DNA of 64,000 nucleotides. Source: UBA7957 sp965222695. GTDB lineage: Bacteria; Pseudomonadota; Gammaproteobacteria; Granulosicoccales; Granulosicoccaceae. The DNA lies in NCBI GenBank assembly GCA_965222695.1, contig OZ244967.1, positions 1,860,001-1,924,000 of the forward strand. Direction: 5' to 3'. Under the pieces are notes generated by a model, which saw nothing but the letters and a program-made list of their open reading frames with translations, searched no databases and had not been told where the DNA came from. The stretch's first letter is position 1. Every line of letters starts with the position of its first letter. Below are positions 43,901 through 52,592 of this stretch, piece by piece. A program made the position numbers and the translations under genes.

Positions 43901-44102
43901 ATTGTTCGAAAAAAGCACCCAGGCTCAATTCCTGATTCCCATGGCAGTCTCGCTAGGGTTCGGTATTTTATTTGCCACGCTGATCACCTTGCTGATGGTG
44001 CCGATCAACTACGTGCTTTATGAACAAATCAAGGCGTTTATCTATCGCTTGCTCGGCAGAGGCCCCGAGGACAAAAAAACGGTGGCCGCTCCTGCCCCAT
44101 AA
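40947..44102 (+). CDS. RND efflux permease (AcrB/HAE-like)
   Basis: This 1051-residue inner-membrane pump has the twofold repeated RND layout: a membrane segment at about 13-30, a large periplasmic loop, segments 2-6 around residues 335-470, a second periplasmic loop and segments 8-12 near the C-terminus. Proton-relay motifs (VVLGIVVDDAIVTGENV and GVVVNDSLVLVDY) are present. It exports hydrophobic compounds with the upstream adaptor. The start ATG overlaps the adaptor stop (ATGA). No outer-membrane factor is encoded nearby, so a shared TolC-type channel is assumed. Confidence 0.94.
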   Translation: MKGMIAWFARNHVAANLLMLSIIGAGLYSLANRIPLEVFPSTDLDLIAISVPYPGATPREVEEGVTIRLEEAVQDLNGIDKMTSTSREGNASVRLDVLKGFDPRDLLNDVKNRIDSLSTLPDDAEEPKIAMAQFKREVISVALYGDTDERTLRRAAEQVRDEILAFDEITQIELEAVRPYEMAIEVSENSLRRYGLTLEQVASQIRLNSLDLSAGNIRSDRGELLIRTTGQAYRLEDFLNIAIVNDVSGMQLRLGDIATIKDGFNELPIRTRFNGKTGILLEVFRVGDQSAIGIAEKVREYIDQVSWLPPGVEIKYWRDRSQIVKARMQTLTNNAIQGGILVILLLSLFLRPIVAFWVCLGIPIAFLGSFIFLPTLGVTLNIVSLFAFIVVLGIVVDDAIVTGENVYTHLQHGTPPLEAAIKGTKEVAVPVTFGVLTTVAAFTPIAMMGGNRGPIFAQIPMVIIPVLLFSLVESKLILPAHLKHVKPLTEEQKKGWLTRFQQGIANALERGIKNIYGPVLRWSLDNKLLTLSFYLAVAIIVFSLVFGGWMRFLFFPRVQSETARAVLTMPAGTPFALTDGYIQRMTDTAQTLKEKYVDKDSGEQVIRNIYSTTGSFGGYGVGQSNIGRVVFEITPPEKRNIKITSAELVREWRRMIGPIPAAESLNYRAEIGRHGDPIDVQILGKDLGQLGRIGQAVRRHLASYDGIFDIEDTLSNGKTEIQLRLKPGAALLGVNVNDLGRQVRQAFHGHEVQRIQRERDEVKVVVRYPLAERRSVGDLRNMLIRTADGNSVPFNEVAELTNAVSPSEIKRINRQRSIHVTADANKEVVDIEAVKRGIQAYMDEEILKYPGLTYSLEGEAKEQRESFATLRWGMFAVLFAIYCLLAIPFRSYTKPLIVMSVIPFGVVGAIIGHWIMGMNLTVISAMGVLALTGVVVNDSLVLVDYINRRRREGMVLMAAVVIAGIARFRAVVLTSLTTFIGLLPLLFEKSTQAQFLIPMAVSLGFGILFATLITLLMVPINYVLYEQIKAFIYRLLGRGPEDKKTVAAPAP

Positions 44103-44115
44103 TACTAACGGAATC

Positions 44116-44160
44116 AAGCCTGCCGGGGAAATCCGTCCGGATCAGCCGGCTTGGCTTATT
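44116..44160. terminator. Imperfect hairpin between convergent RND and DUF2959 genes
   Basis: AAGCC-TGCCGG pairs with CCGGC-TTGGCTT across a 19-base loop that may itself fold. It lies 13 bases after the pump stop and is followed by ATTTCAACC. It is a candidate terminator for the plus-strand pair. Confidence 0.4.
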
Positions 44161-44172
44161 TCAACCCGCTTT

Positions 44173-44823
44173 TCATCCTTGCTTACGCATTTCACTGATG
44201 AATTCATTGGATTTTGAAATCGACTGGTTCATCTGATTGATCAAGACCGCAATATCTTTTTTCAGGCTGGAAAATTCGGACTTGAGCGATCCTATCGCCT
44301 GAGCATTCAGATTGTGTTTTAAAAAAAGCACATTATCCAAAAAAGTATTCAGAACAGGTTCCATGCTTTTTTCCGCCTTATGCATGGATGCCAGCATTTG
44401 CTTGTATCGGGTTTTGGTATCCCGAAGCTGGGTTTGACTGGCGCGCTTCAGGCCGGAGTTAGTATATTGTTCGATTTCATCCGACCACTCTTCAAACAAA
44501 TCTTCGGCAACATCCTCAACCGAATCGATTCGGTCGGATACTTCCTCCGCCGCTTCCCGGCTGTTTTCATACTCGTCGTTCAGCGACTCATAGGCCTTTT
44601 TCAAGTCGGTATCCTTAATCTCCACAACCGAGCCGAATTTTTCCAGGGCGGACTTAAATTGCTCCTGAGCCTCTTGCTGGGAATCGCGGGTTTCCTCAAC
44701 TCTGTCAACCAAGATATCGCGTTTATGAATACCGACTTTTTCCATGGTGCCGTAGTACACCGTGCTGCAACCGCTAAGGAGTACAGTCAGTGTCAGGGCA
44801 CCGAACAAACCTACAGATTTCAT
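44173..44823 (-). CDS. DUF2959 family lipoprotein
   Basis: The protein is 216 residues from ATG 44823, chosen because a lipoprotein signal follows at once: basic MKS, a hydrophobic core and the lipobox LLSGC. A longer frame to 44853 lacks this logic. The mature part is almost wholly alpha-helical coiled coil rich in Glu, Lys and Ser (DRVEETRDSQQEAQEQFKSA), the DUF2959 pattern. It is probably attached to the outer membrane facing the periplasm. Function unknown; it is isolated between convergent and codirectional neighbours. Confidence 0.85.
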   Translation of the reverse strand: MKSVGLFGALTLTVLLSGCSTVYYGTMEKVGIHKRDILVDRVEETRDSQQEAQEQFKSALEKFGSVVEIKDTDLKKAYESLNDEYENSREAAEEVSDRIDSVEDVAEDLFEEWSDEIEQYTNSGLKRASQTQLRDTKTRYKQMLASMHKAEKSMEPVLNTFLDNVLFLKHNLNAQAIGSLKSEFSSLKKDIAVLINQMNQSISKSNEFISEMRKQG

Positions 44824-44913
44824 ATCGCAACCCGCCTCTCTATCCGATGACAAAGGCGAAATTATACACAGATTCCGACGGTAAATTTAAAAATGCTGTA
44901 AATTATCAGGCTG

Positions 44914-46743
44914 TCAGATTTTGTAAATCATAACGAGTAACCAGGAATAAAGCGCCCACATCATCACCGCCAGCGGTAAACCCACGCGGACAAAATCAGC
45001 AAATCTGTACCCGCCGGCGCTCATTACCAACAGATTGGTCTGGTAAGACATAGGGGTTACATAACTCAGATTTGCACCGAACAACACTGCCAAAACAAAG
45101 GGTTCGGCGGCAACATTGAGCGCTTCGGCAATGCTGACGGCAACTGGTGTGCCTATAACCGCGGCTGCGTTATTGGACACAACATTGGTCAGTACGGCCA
45201 TCATCAATATCAGCGCGCTGACAACGATCATCGGTGGTGCTCCGTAGGTCAGAGAGACAAAAACCGAAGCGATGTATTCGCTGCCCCCGGTTTGCAACAG
45301 TGCGCTGCCCAGCGCCAGGCTTGTCACAATCACCAGTATCACCTGGGAACTTAATGCACGGCTGACATCACGCCAACTCAGGCATCGAAAAATAATCATG
45401 GTCAGCGCACCGGCCACCGCACTCAGTGCGATGGGCAAGAGCCCGAGCGCTGTGACGATCACTATCGCCGCCATTATGCCCAATGCCAGAGGGGCTTTGG
45501 AACTGTGCGGTAAATCCAGCGTATTATCCAGAACCAGGAACATTCCACTACTTTTCAGAGTAGACAGATCTTCGCTGTGCCCCTGGACCAGTAAAACATC
45601 CCCTATCCGCAAACGCACATTGGAAATTCCGCCTGGCATTTTTTGGATGGGTTTTCCACCCCGGTGAATGGCCAGGATTATCAGTTTGTAACGCTCGGCA
45701 AATCTGAGATCCTTAAGTGTTCGCGTCCTCAAGGGTGATTCGCGGTTGACGATCACCTCCGCCAGTTGCTGACCCTGATCGCCGAGTTCACTCTGCTCAT
45801 TATCGCTTGATTGTTTTTCGGTATGCAGACTGGCGCCGAGGAGCTGCTCGAATTCCTTGAGATTTTGCGATGTATCGTGTACCAGCAGACGGTCGCCGGC
45901 CAGAACCGTTACATCGGGCAAAGGTAAAACCCGGGTGTATTCGGTGCGGATAATATTTTCGACCTTAAGCAGATTATTCGTCTTGGCGATCAGTTCTGAC
46001 AAAGTCTTTCCGTCACCAAAACTGTTTTCCATAATATGCAATTGTCCGGAAAATATCTTTGGCGTGATATCGTCGATGATCGGAGAGTGTTTGGGCAGCA
46101 TCCGGGGCGCCACAGCCCAGAGATAAAATACCCCCACTGTGCCCGCCACTATCGCCGGAAAGGCAAAATCGAACATGCCGATTTCGCGTAAACCCAGATC
46201 CGCGGCGACACTGACGACCAACAGATTGGTTGATGTTCCTATGGTGGTGGCGGTGCCGCCAAGCAAGGTGGCAAATCCCATCGGCATCAAACAACTGCTC
46301 GCGCTGCTGCCCGAGCGAAGCGTCACGCTGACCAGTATGGGCATTAACAACACCACGATAGGTGTATTGTTGATAAAGGCGCTGAGGCTGGCAGCGACAA
46401 ACAAGGTGATCAAAAACGAAAAATGGGGTGATTTTAACCAAAACCGCGATAGCAGGCGCCCGATTTGCTCCAGCGCACCGGTACGCACCAGTCCGTGGCC
46501 GGCAACCATCAGGGCACTTACCGCAATCAAGGCCTGATGGCCGAAGCCTGAGAAGAAATCGAGCGGAGAAATGGTTCCGAAGGGTGTTTCATAGGGGAAA
46601 ATCTGAAACCCGATCGCCAGTACGGTCAGAATTAGCAAACTGGATGTTTCGAGTGCGATTTTGTCACGGGTGAATAGAAATAATGCGAATACTGTCAGTA
46701 ACAGCACTGCCGCTGCGTGAGGCTCCGGAAGCGTCATTTCCAC
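44914..46743 (-). CDS. SLC13 (DASS) permease with two TrkA-C domains
   Basis: This protein of about 609 residues has membrane segments in the N-terminal (about 10-205) and C-terminal (about 400-610) parts, with two soluble RCK-C/TrkA-C domains between them (about 215-300 and 325-395). Motifs SAFINNTPIVVLLMP and VVSNNAAAVIGTPVAVSIAE are the two SNT-type substrate and sodium sites of the family. It probably imports sulfate or a dicarboxylate. Start choice: GTG 46743 has GGGGG 10 bases upstream; TTG 46752 and ATG 46737 are alternatives. Confidence 0.87.
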   Translation of the reverse strand: MEMTLPEPHAAAVLLLTVFALFLFTRDKIALETSSLLILTVLAIGFQIFPYETPFGTISPLDFFSGFGHQALIAVSALMVAGHGLVRTGALEQIGRLLSRFWLKSPHFSFLITLFVAASLSAFINNTPIVVLLMPILVSVTLRSGSSASSCLMPMGFATLLGGTATTIGTSTNLLVVSVAADLGLREIGMFDFAFPAIVAGTVGVFYLWAVAPRMLPKHSPIIDDITPKIFSGQLHIMENSFGDGKTLSELIAKTNNLLKVENIIRTEYTRVLPLPDVTVLAGDRLLVHDTSQNLKEFEQLLGASLHTEKQSSDNEQSELGDQGQQLAEVIVNRESPLRTRTLKDLRFAERYKLIILAIHRGGKPIQKMPGGISNVRLRIGDVLLVQGHSEDLSTLKSSGMFLVLDNTLDLPHSSKAPLALGIMAAIVIVTALGLLPIALSAVAGALTMIIFRCLSWRDVSRALSSQVILVIVTSLALGSALLQTGGSEYIASVFVSLTYGAPPMIVVSALILMMAVLTNVVSNNAAAVIGTPVAVSIAEALNVAAEPFVLAVLFGANLSYVTPMSYQTNLLVMSAGGYRFADFVRVGLPLAVMMWALYSWLLVMIYKI

Positions 46744-47167
46744 AGACAGCAAACCCCCTCCATTGGATCTGATCCAACAGCATCGAATTCAATCATTATC
46801 TTATTTTATACCAGCATCGATAGAATCACATTAAGGAATCGGGTCTTGAGCAGTTTGCTGAAATCACATCTAAACCGATCCGGACAAACACGGATTCGTG
46901 ACTTCTGACAGTAAAAGAGTATCGCAATATCAAAAGCTTATCACCAGCAGTACTTAGTGAATTGTTATTCCGGTCTGGCTATTCATGGGAACACTTCAAA
47001 AAAAAATCCCGCCCATTGAATTCATAAATTCAACGGTTTATGTTGCGTTGCACAAAAAAATCCCGCTCTGCCCTTTTTTGTGACTATAAATTATGTATAT
47101 AATCAGCGCGCGCACTAAAAACAACTTTTCATTTAATTTATAAATAGTATTGCAGGAGGTCGATCAC
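46744..47167. promoter_or_regulatory. Divergent region upstream of SLC13 and LysR genes
   Basis: This stretch of about 420 bases is AT-rich. It contains the palindrome TTGGATC-T-GATCCAA (46763-46777), a direct repeat of AAAAAAATCCCGC (47000-47012 and 47054-47066) and TATAAT (47098-47103), the last a plausible -10 box for the LysR gene although no good -35 lies at the right distance. TTGCA at 47049 and 47151 recurs upstream of the isocitrate lyase gene. No gene is seen. Confidence 0.4.
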
Positions 47168-48085
47168 GTGACCGGCACCTATTACAAGCAAAACCGTATA
47201 AAGAAGTTACGCGCATTCTGTAACACCGCCAAACTGGGCAGTGTGACCAAGGCCGCTGACAAACTCTTTGCCAGTCAACCGACGATTTCGCTGCAAATCA
47301 AGGCTCTGGAAGAAGAGATGAATGTTCAGCTGTTCGAGCGCAGAGGCCCTTACCTGAAACTGACTTCCGAAGGCGAAATCCTGTACAAACTTGCGCAACC
47401 CCTGGTCCAGGGAGTCGATCAGCTTCAGGAAACATTCAATGCTCACTGTGGAAAATTAAGCTCTGGCGAACTGACCATTGCTGCCGGAGAATCAACCATT
47501 CTTTATATATTGCCCGAACCTGTGAGACAGTTTTCAGAGCTCTACCCGGATGTGCGCCTGACGCTGGCCAATGTGACCGGTCGCGACGGCATGGCGATGC
47601 TGCGCGCCGATCAGGCAGATTTCGCGGTCGGCTCCATGCTGGAGGTTCCCCAAGATGTCGAGTACACCTCTTTTGTCAGTTTTGACCCCATATTGATTAC
47701 ACCACATGACCACCCCTTGGCGCGAAAGTCAAAAGTCACTCTGCAGGACATCAGTCCGCACGGACTGATACTCCCACCCCGCCATCTCAGTACCTGGCGT
47801 ATCGTGAAAATGGTATTTGCACAAAACAATGTGAACTACAGCGTGGCACTGGAAGCGGGTGGCTGGGAGGTCATCAAACGTTATGTCAGCCTGGGACTGG
47901 GAATCTCCATTGTGACGGAAGTTTGCCTGACACATGACGACAGGAACCGGTTTGCAATGATTCCGCTGGCCGACTATTTCCCCAAACGCACCTACGGAAT
48001 CGTGACCCGGCGCGAGCGCTTTCTGTCGGCGCCCGCGAAAAAATTTATCGAGCTGATGGAGACGCGATATGACGAAATTAACTGA
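47168..48085 (+). CDS. LysR family transcriptional regulator, CysB-like
   Basis: The frame opens at a TTG (47150), but AGGAGG (47154-47159) lies 8 bases before the in-frame GTG at 47168, which I take as the start, giving 305 residues. The N-terminal winged helix-turn-helix spans about 10-70 (GSVTKAADKLFASQPTISLQIKALEEEM), and the rest is the two-lobe effector domain, with a CysB/Cbl-like look. It is directly upstream of isocitrate lyase on the same strand and may control it or respond to sulfur or carbon state. The effector is unknown. Confidence 0.88.
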   Translation: MTGTYYKQNRIKKLRAFCNTAKLGSVTKAADKLFASQPTISLQIKALEEEMNVQLFERRGPYLKLTSEGEILYKLAQPLVQGVDQLQETFNAHCGKLSSGELTIAAGESTILYILPEPVRQFSELYPDVRLTLANVTGRDGMAMLRADQADFAVGSMLEVPQDVEYTSFVSFDPILITPHDHPLARKSKVTLQDISPHGLILPPRHLSTWRIVKMVFAQNNVNYSVALEAGGWEVIKRYVSLGLGISIVTEVCLTHDDRNRFAMIPLADYFPKRTYGIVTRRERFLSAPAKKFIELMETRYDEIN

Positions 48086-48444
48086 GTATTTTCAGAGTGA
48101 TACAGAAATTGAGGAGCTGTTTGCATAATTTGTATTCCTAATACTAAGCATTGCAAGAATTGAATTCTCAAATAGTGCAACAATCACTATAGTTCGAACC
48201 GGGATTGAGTAACCTCATATGCAAAAGCCCGAATTTGCACAACAAATTCCGCTTGGGTGCAGTACAAAACACTCGCACGCTACGATGTTTTCACCCGGTT
48301 AAATTGATAATTAATTTGGCGCACGCCCGGTTTCCGACTGACTGAGCGATTTTCACAAGAAATCATTTCAGCAAAAACATGAGATATCCGGAAAACTGGC
48401 CACTGATGCCGAAAACTGCATTTAATTCGTGGAGATTCAACTAA
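48086..48444. promoter_or_regulatory. Region upstream of isocitrate lyase with TTGCA/TGCAA cluster
   Basis: This 359-base gap holds five copies of TTGCA or its complement at 48121, 48151, 48176, 48220 and 48235, and the near-palindrome AGAATT-G-AATTCT (48156-48168). Regulators of glyoxylate-shunt genes such as RamB and ScfR bind TTTGCAAA-type sites in other bacteria, so these may be operators. No RNA gene or frame was seen. Confidence 0.45.
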
Positions 48445-49749
48445 ATGAATAGAGAAGATCAAGTCAAAGCTCTTGAAAATCAATGGGCGGAAGACCCCCG
48501 CTGGAAAGGCGTTGAACGTGGTTATACTGCTGCGGACGTGGTACGCCTCAGAGGTTCCCTGCAACCCGAGTACACGCTGGCAAAACGCGGTGCGGAAAAA
48601 CTCTGGGATCAAGTGAACGGCGGTGCTAAGAAGGGCTACGTCAACTCCATGGGTGCTATAACAGCCGGTCAGGCCATGCAGCAGGCCAAGGCGGGAATCG
48701 AGGCAATTTATCTTTCTGGCTGGCAGGTCGCGGCGGACGGCAACACTTCTGAGACGATGTATCCGGACCAATCTCTGTATGCCTACGATTCCGTGCCGAC
48801 CATGGTCCGCCGGATTAATAATACATTCAAGCGTGCGGATGAGATTCAGTGGTCACGCGGAATTTCACCGCAGGATGAAGAAGGGATCGATTATTTTCTG
48901 CCGATTGTTGCCGACGCCGAAGCCGGTTTCGGAGGCGTGCTGAACGCCTACGAGCTAATGAAAAACATGATCACCGCCGGGGCAGCGGGTGTACATTTTG
49001 AAGATCAACTGGCGGCGGTTAAAAAATGCGGGCATATGGGCGGGAAGGTGCTTATTCCGACCCAGGAAGCCGTGCAAAAACTCATCGCCGCGCGCCTGGC
49101 GGCGGATGTCATGGGAGTGCCTACCATAGTATTGGCACGAACGGACGCGGAAGCGGCGAACCTTCTGACATCCGACGTGGACGATCGGGACAGGTCTTTC
49201 TGTACCGGCGAACGAACCTCAGAAGGTTTTTACAAGGTGAAAAACGGTCTTGAACAGGCCATTGTCCGCGGCTTGGCATATTCACCTTATTCGGACCTGG
49301 TCTGGTGCGAAACAGGAACACCGGATATAGGTTTTGCCCGTGAATTCGCCCAGGCAATCAAAGCCGAGTACCCGGATCAGTTGTTGTCTTATAACTGCTC
49401 ACCGTCGTTCAACTGGAAAAAGAATCTCAGCGACTCGCAAATCGCATCCTTCCAGGATGAACTGAGCGATCTTGGGTACAAGTACCAGTTTATTACACTG
49501 GCCGGTATTCATAACATGTGGTACAACATGTTCGATCTCGCCTATGAATACGCACAGGGCGAAGGCATGAAGCACTACGTGGAAAAAGTTCAGGAGCCGG
49601 AATTCACCGCTGCTGAAAAGGGTTATAGCTTTGTCGCCCATCAACAGGAAGTCGGCGCGGGCTATTTCGATGATGTCACTACTGTTATCCAGGGTGGCGC
49701 CTCTTCTGTTACAGCACTTACAGGTTCTACAGAAGAAGAGCAGTTTTAA
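48445..49749 (+). CDS. aceA: Isocitrate lyase
   Basis: This 434-residue enzyme has the catalytic signature KKCGHMGGKVLIPT, with Cys195, and metal/substrate sites around ADAEAGFGG (157-165) and WCETGTPD. It splits isocitrate to glyoxylate and succinate, the first step of the glyoxylate shunt. The KKCGH motif separates it from methylisocitrate lyase. GGAGA lies about 11 bases before the ATG and a good terminator follows the stop. Malate synthase G, the second shunt enzyme, is 5 kb away on the other strand. Confidence 0.96.
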   Translation: MNREDQVKALENQWAEDPRWKGVERGYTAADVVRLRGSLQPEYTLAKRGAEKLWDQVNGGAKKGYVNSMGAITAGQAMQQAKAGIEAIYLSGWQVAADGNTSETMYPDQSLYAYDSVPTMVRRINNTFKRADEIQWSRGISPQDEEGIDYFLPIVADAEAGFGGVLNAYELMKNMITAGAAGVHFEDQLAAVKKCGHMGGKVLIPTQEAVQKLIAARLAADVMGVPTIVLARTDAEAANLLTSDVDDRDRSFCTGERTSEGFYKVKNGLEQAIVRGLAYSPYSDLVWCETGTPDIGFAREFAQAIKAEYPDQLLSYNCSPSFNWKKNLSDSQIASFQDELSDLGYKYQFITLAGIHNMWYNMFDLAYEYAQGEGMKHYVEKVQEPEFTAAEKGYSFVAHQQEVGAGYFDDVTTVIQGGASSVTALTGSTEEEQF

Positions 49750-49762
49750 TTCTGCTCATCCG

Positions 49763-49789
49763 GCCCCGGTAAACAGCCGGGGCTTTTTT
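49763..49789 (+). terminator. Rho-independent terminator after aceA
   Basis: GCCCCGG pairs perfectly with CCGGGGC around a 7-base loop and is followed by six T. It lies 13 bases after the isocitrate lyase stop, so gltA downstream needs its own promoter. Confidence 0.88.
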
Positions 49790-49803
49790 CCCGATTTTAT
49801 TGG

Positions 49804-49830
49804 GAGCCTTCAAAAAGTCTGTACCTACTC
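49804..49830. repeat. Degenerate left end resembling element family B
   Basis: GAGCCTTCAAAAAGTCTGTACCTACTC resembles the left end of the 10921 element (about 24 of 30 aligned positions, with one small gap). No right end is found before gltA. It may be a decayed remnant, or chance. Confidence 0.35.
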
Positions 49831-49945
49831 TTTATCTAATACAAGCTCCGGCTCCCCGCAATAAGTCAGAATCGCCCATTCCGCATTGAGCACTGGCTGA
49901 CACGATCTGCACCACACACTGATTTGCACAAAGAGGATAAGTATT

Positions 49946-51253
49946 ATGAGTAATCGAACGGTAACACTTACGGATAATCAGACCGGCAAATCCATAGAAC
50001 TCGATGTACTGGAACCCAGTTGCGGTACAAACACTATCGATATCAGTCCTTTGTATAAGGAGTTGGGCTATTTCACATTTGATCCGGGTTTTATCTCTAC
50101 AGCAAGCACGTGGAGTAAAATCACTTTTCTCGACGGCGATGAAGGCCGCCTGGAATATCGCGGATATCCAATCGAACAGCTGGCGGAAAACAGCACGTTT
50201 TTGGAAACCTGTTATTTGATTCTGCACGGCGAACTGCCGACCCAGGAACAATTCGATGAATACGAAGCGATCATTACCCGACACACGATTCCACACGAGC
50301 AGCTGACAAAATTTTATAGCGGATTCCGCCGCGATGCACATCCTATGGCGATAATGGTTGGCGTAGTCGGCGCCTTATCGGCTTTTTACCACGACAATGT
50401 GGATATCTTTAATCCGGAGCATCGGATTATTTCAGCCAATCTTCTGGTTTCAAAAATTCCGACGCTTGCTGCCTGGGCCTACCGGTATGCAACCGGCAAA
50501 CCTTTTATGTATCCGCAGAATCATCTGGGATACGCTGAAAATTTCCTGTACATGATGTTCGCCATGCCATCCGAAGAATACAAGCCGGATCCACTGATGG
50601 CCAAAGCGCTGGATTTGATTATGATCCTGCATGCCGATCATGAACAAAATGCATCCACATCAACCGTGCGTCTGACCGGCAGCTCGGAAGCCAATTCCTT
50701 TGCAGCTATTTCGGCCGGGATAGCTGCGCTTTGGGGACCTGCCCACGGCGGAGCCAACGAAGCGGTTATCAATATGCTGACTGAAATCGTCGAGTCCGAT
50801 AAATCCTTGGAACACTTTATTGAACGGGCCAAGGACAAAGATGACAGTTTCCGACTGATGGGATTCGGGCACAGGGTATATAAGAACTTCGACCCACGGG
50901 CGAAAATCATCCGTAACGTCTGCCATGAGTTGCTTGAAAGCGGAAAAATCAATACGACCCATCAGCAACTTCTGGATGTGGCGATGCAATTGGAAAAAGT
51001 GGCGCTTGAAGACGATTACTTCAAGTCGCGTAACCTCTATCCCAATGTCGATTTCTACTCCGGAATTATCTTTCTGGCCATGGGCATACCGACCAATATG
51101 TTTACGGTGATGTTCGCCCTGTCCCGCACTATCGGGTGGATTTCACAGTGGAATGAAATGATGAGCGATTCCAAAGTCCGAATCGGCCGTCCCCGCCAGC
51201 TCTACATCGGGGAAACCACTCGCAACTACGTCAGGATTGAAGATCGCAGTTAA
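49946..51253 (+). CDS. gltA: Citrate synthase (hexameric Gram-negative type)
   Basis: This 435-residue enzyme has an N-terminal domain typical of NADH-sensitive type II citrate synthases and the catalytic residues in HADHEQNAST, WGPAHGGANEA and GFGHRVYKNFDPRA (His, His, Asp set). It condenses acetyl-CoA with oxaloacetate, feeding both the TCA cycle and the glyoxylate shunt. Methylcitrate synthase is less likely because that clade is shorter (about 375-390). GAGG lies 9-10 bases upstream. Its stop overlaps the convergent MFS stop by 4 bases. Confidence 0.95.
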   Translation: MSNRTVTLTDNQTGKSIELDVLEPSCGTNTIDISPLYKELGYFTFDPGFISTASTWSKITFLDGDEGRLEYRGYPIEQLAENSTFLETCYLILHGELPTQEQFDEYEAIITRHTIPHEQLTKFYSGFRRDAHPMAIMVGVVGALSAFYHDNVDIFNPEHRIISANLLVSKIPTLAAWAYRYATGKPFMYPQNHLGYAENFLYMMFAMPSEEYKPDPLMAKALDLIMILHADHEQNASTSTVRLTGSSEANSFAAISAGIAALWGPAHGGANEAVINMLTEIVESDKSLEHFIERAKDKDDSFRLMGFGHRVYKNFDPRAKIIRNVCHELLESGKINTTHQQLLDVAMQLEKVALEDDYFKSRNLYPNVDFYSGIIFLAMGIPTNMFTVMFALSRTIGWISQWNEMMSDSKVRIGRPRQLYIGETTRNYVRIEDRS

Positions 51254-52548
51254 TTTCGGTCATCCATGGGTCTACAATAGGTCTCGCGCGTCATTAGCGC
51301 GAGTACCACTGACACGGCGAGCCACGCAACAGGCAGATAAAATGCCAGATGATAGGCTTGTTCGGAGTAAACTCGTACCCCTTCACGCATTTCTCCCTGC
51401 CATTGTAAGTCAAGCAGAAGTCCTATTGCCGGTTGAGCCAGCATAGGCCCGGCCATGACGCCCATATTCGTAATACCGGAACAGGTTCCCGTCAGGTAAG
51501 ACGGCGCCGACTCTCTGGCAAAGGCGAAGCTTAATACAATCACGCCCGATAGTAAGCCCAGCATCGACAGAAGCAAAGTCAACATGAGATCACTCCAGCC
51601 CGGGATCATCAACAGCAACCACCACAATACCGTTAGGGATGCGCAGGCGACAACAAACAGTGCTTTACGTATCCCAAGATGATCCGAAAACCAGCCAAAT
51701 ACAGGCCCGCCGATTGCCCACGCGACCATCAACAACGAACAAAAGGCGGCAGCCTTGGTTTTAGACATATCATAGTGAGTGGTAAAAAACGGTACCCCCC
51801 AAAGTCCGGCGAAAGACAGAATTCCGCTCGCTATGCCCCCGGGAATTACCGTCAACAGACGAATATTCCTGTAACGCAAGGCCTCGGATATGGCCGAGCC
51901 GATACCGATTGTTTTATTGCCGTTTCCGGTGGAACCCTGATAATAGCTCCTATAGCCCAGTTGGGTCGGATCATCGCGCACCAGAAACCAGATCAACATA
52001 CATACCGATAAAGTGAACATCGCGGACAACAACATGACGGTTCGCCAGCCATATCCGTCGATTAGCAATCGAAGGGGGGCTCCCGCCGAAACCGCTCCGA
52101 TAACTCCGATAAACAAGGCAAATCCGGATGCCAATGCATATTGACGATGGGGTAACCAGTGAGCTGACAGTTTTAATATTGCAATAAAGGCTACCGCAAC
52201 AGAGGCACCGACCATAAGACGCCCGATGCCGGCCCAGATGATATCCGGGGAAACCGCAAACATCAGTGTTCCGGCGGCGGCAACTAATGCCCCCAGGGAT
52301 AAAAGCTTCCGTGGCCCCCAGTAGTCTGCCAGCAGGCCGGTCGGTACCTGCATGGCAACATAGCTGTAAAAGTAAAATGCCGATAAATTGCCCAGGGCGG
52401 TGGCATTGAGTGCAAAATCCGCCATCAGCTCATCAGTCATGACCGCCGGTGCGACCCTCTGATAAAAACTGACCAGATAGAGTAATGCCCCAAGACCCCA
52501 TATACCCCAGGAAAGTCTCAGGGGTGGATAGCGGTCGTTATCGGGCAT
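51250..52548 (-). CDS. MFS transporter
   Basis: This 432-residue protein has 12 membrane segments, with an MFS loop motif GLLADYWGPRKLLSLG (about 78-93) after segment 2 and a basic central loop containing GYRSYYQGSTGNGN (about 197-210). It resembles the organic-anion or sugar-phosphate MFS proteins of gammaproteobacteria, but the substrate is unknown. It lies 44 bases after the rhodanese gene and is probably the last gene of the gntR-glcB-pckA run, suggesting uptake of a carbon source used through that pathway. Confidence 0.85.
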   Translation of the reverse strand: MPDNDRYPPLRLSWGIWGLGALLYLVSFYQRVAPAVMTDELMADFALNATALGNLSAFYFYSYVAMQVPTGLLADYWGPRKLLSLGALVAAAGTLMFAVSPDIIWAGIGRLMVGASVAVAFIAILKLSAHWLPHRQYALASGFALFIGVIGAVSAGAPLRLLIDGYGWRTVMLLSAMFTLSVCMLIWFLVRDDPTQLGYRSYYQGSTGNGNKTIGIGSAISEALRYRNIRLLTVIPGGIASGILSFAGLWGVPFFTTHYDMSKTKAAAFCSLLMVAWAIGGPVFGWFSDHLGIRKALFVVACASLTVLWWLLLMIPGWSDLMLTLLLSMLGLLSGVIVLSFAFARESAPSYLTGTCSGITNMGVMAGPMLAQPAIGLLLDLQWQGEMREGVRVYSEQAYHLAFYLPVAWLAVSVVLALMTRETYCRPMDDRN

Positions 52549-52592
52549 GTCCGGGTGCGTTCAGGAACTGTTAATGCAAGCCTTCCCTAGAC

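Noticed and set aside
48445..51253. Methylcitrate cycle (prpB/prpC) instead of aceA/gltA
   Set aside because: The lyase has KKCGH and full isocitrate lyase length, the synthase is of the long hexameric type, and no prpD or acnD is present.
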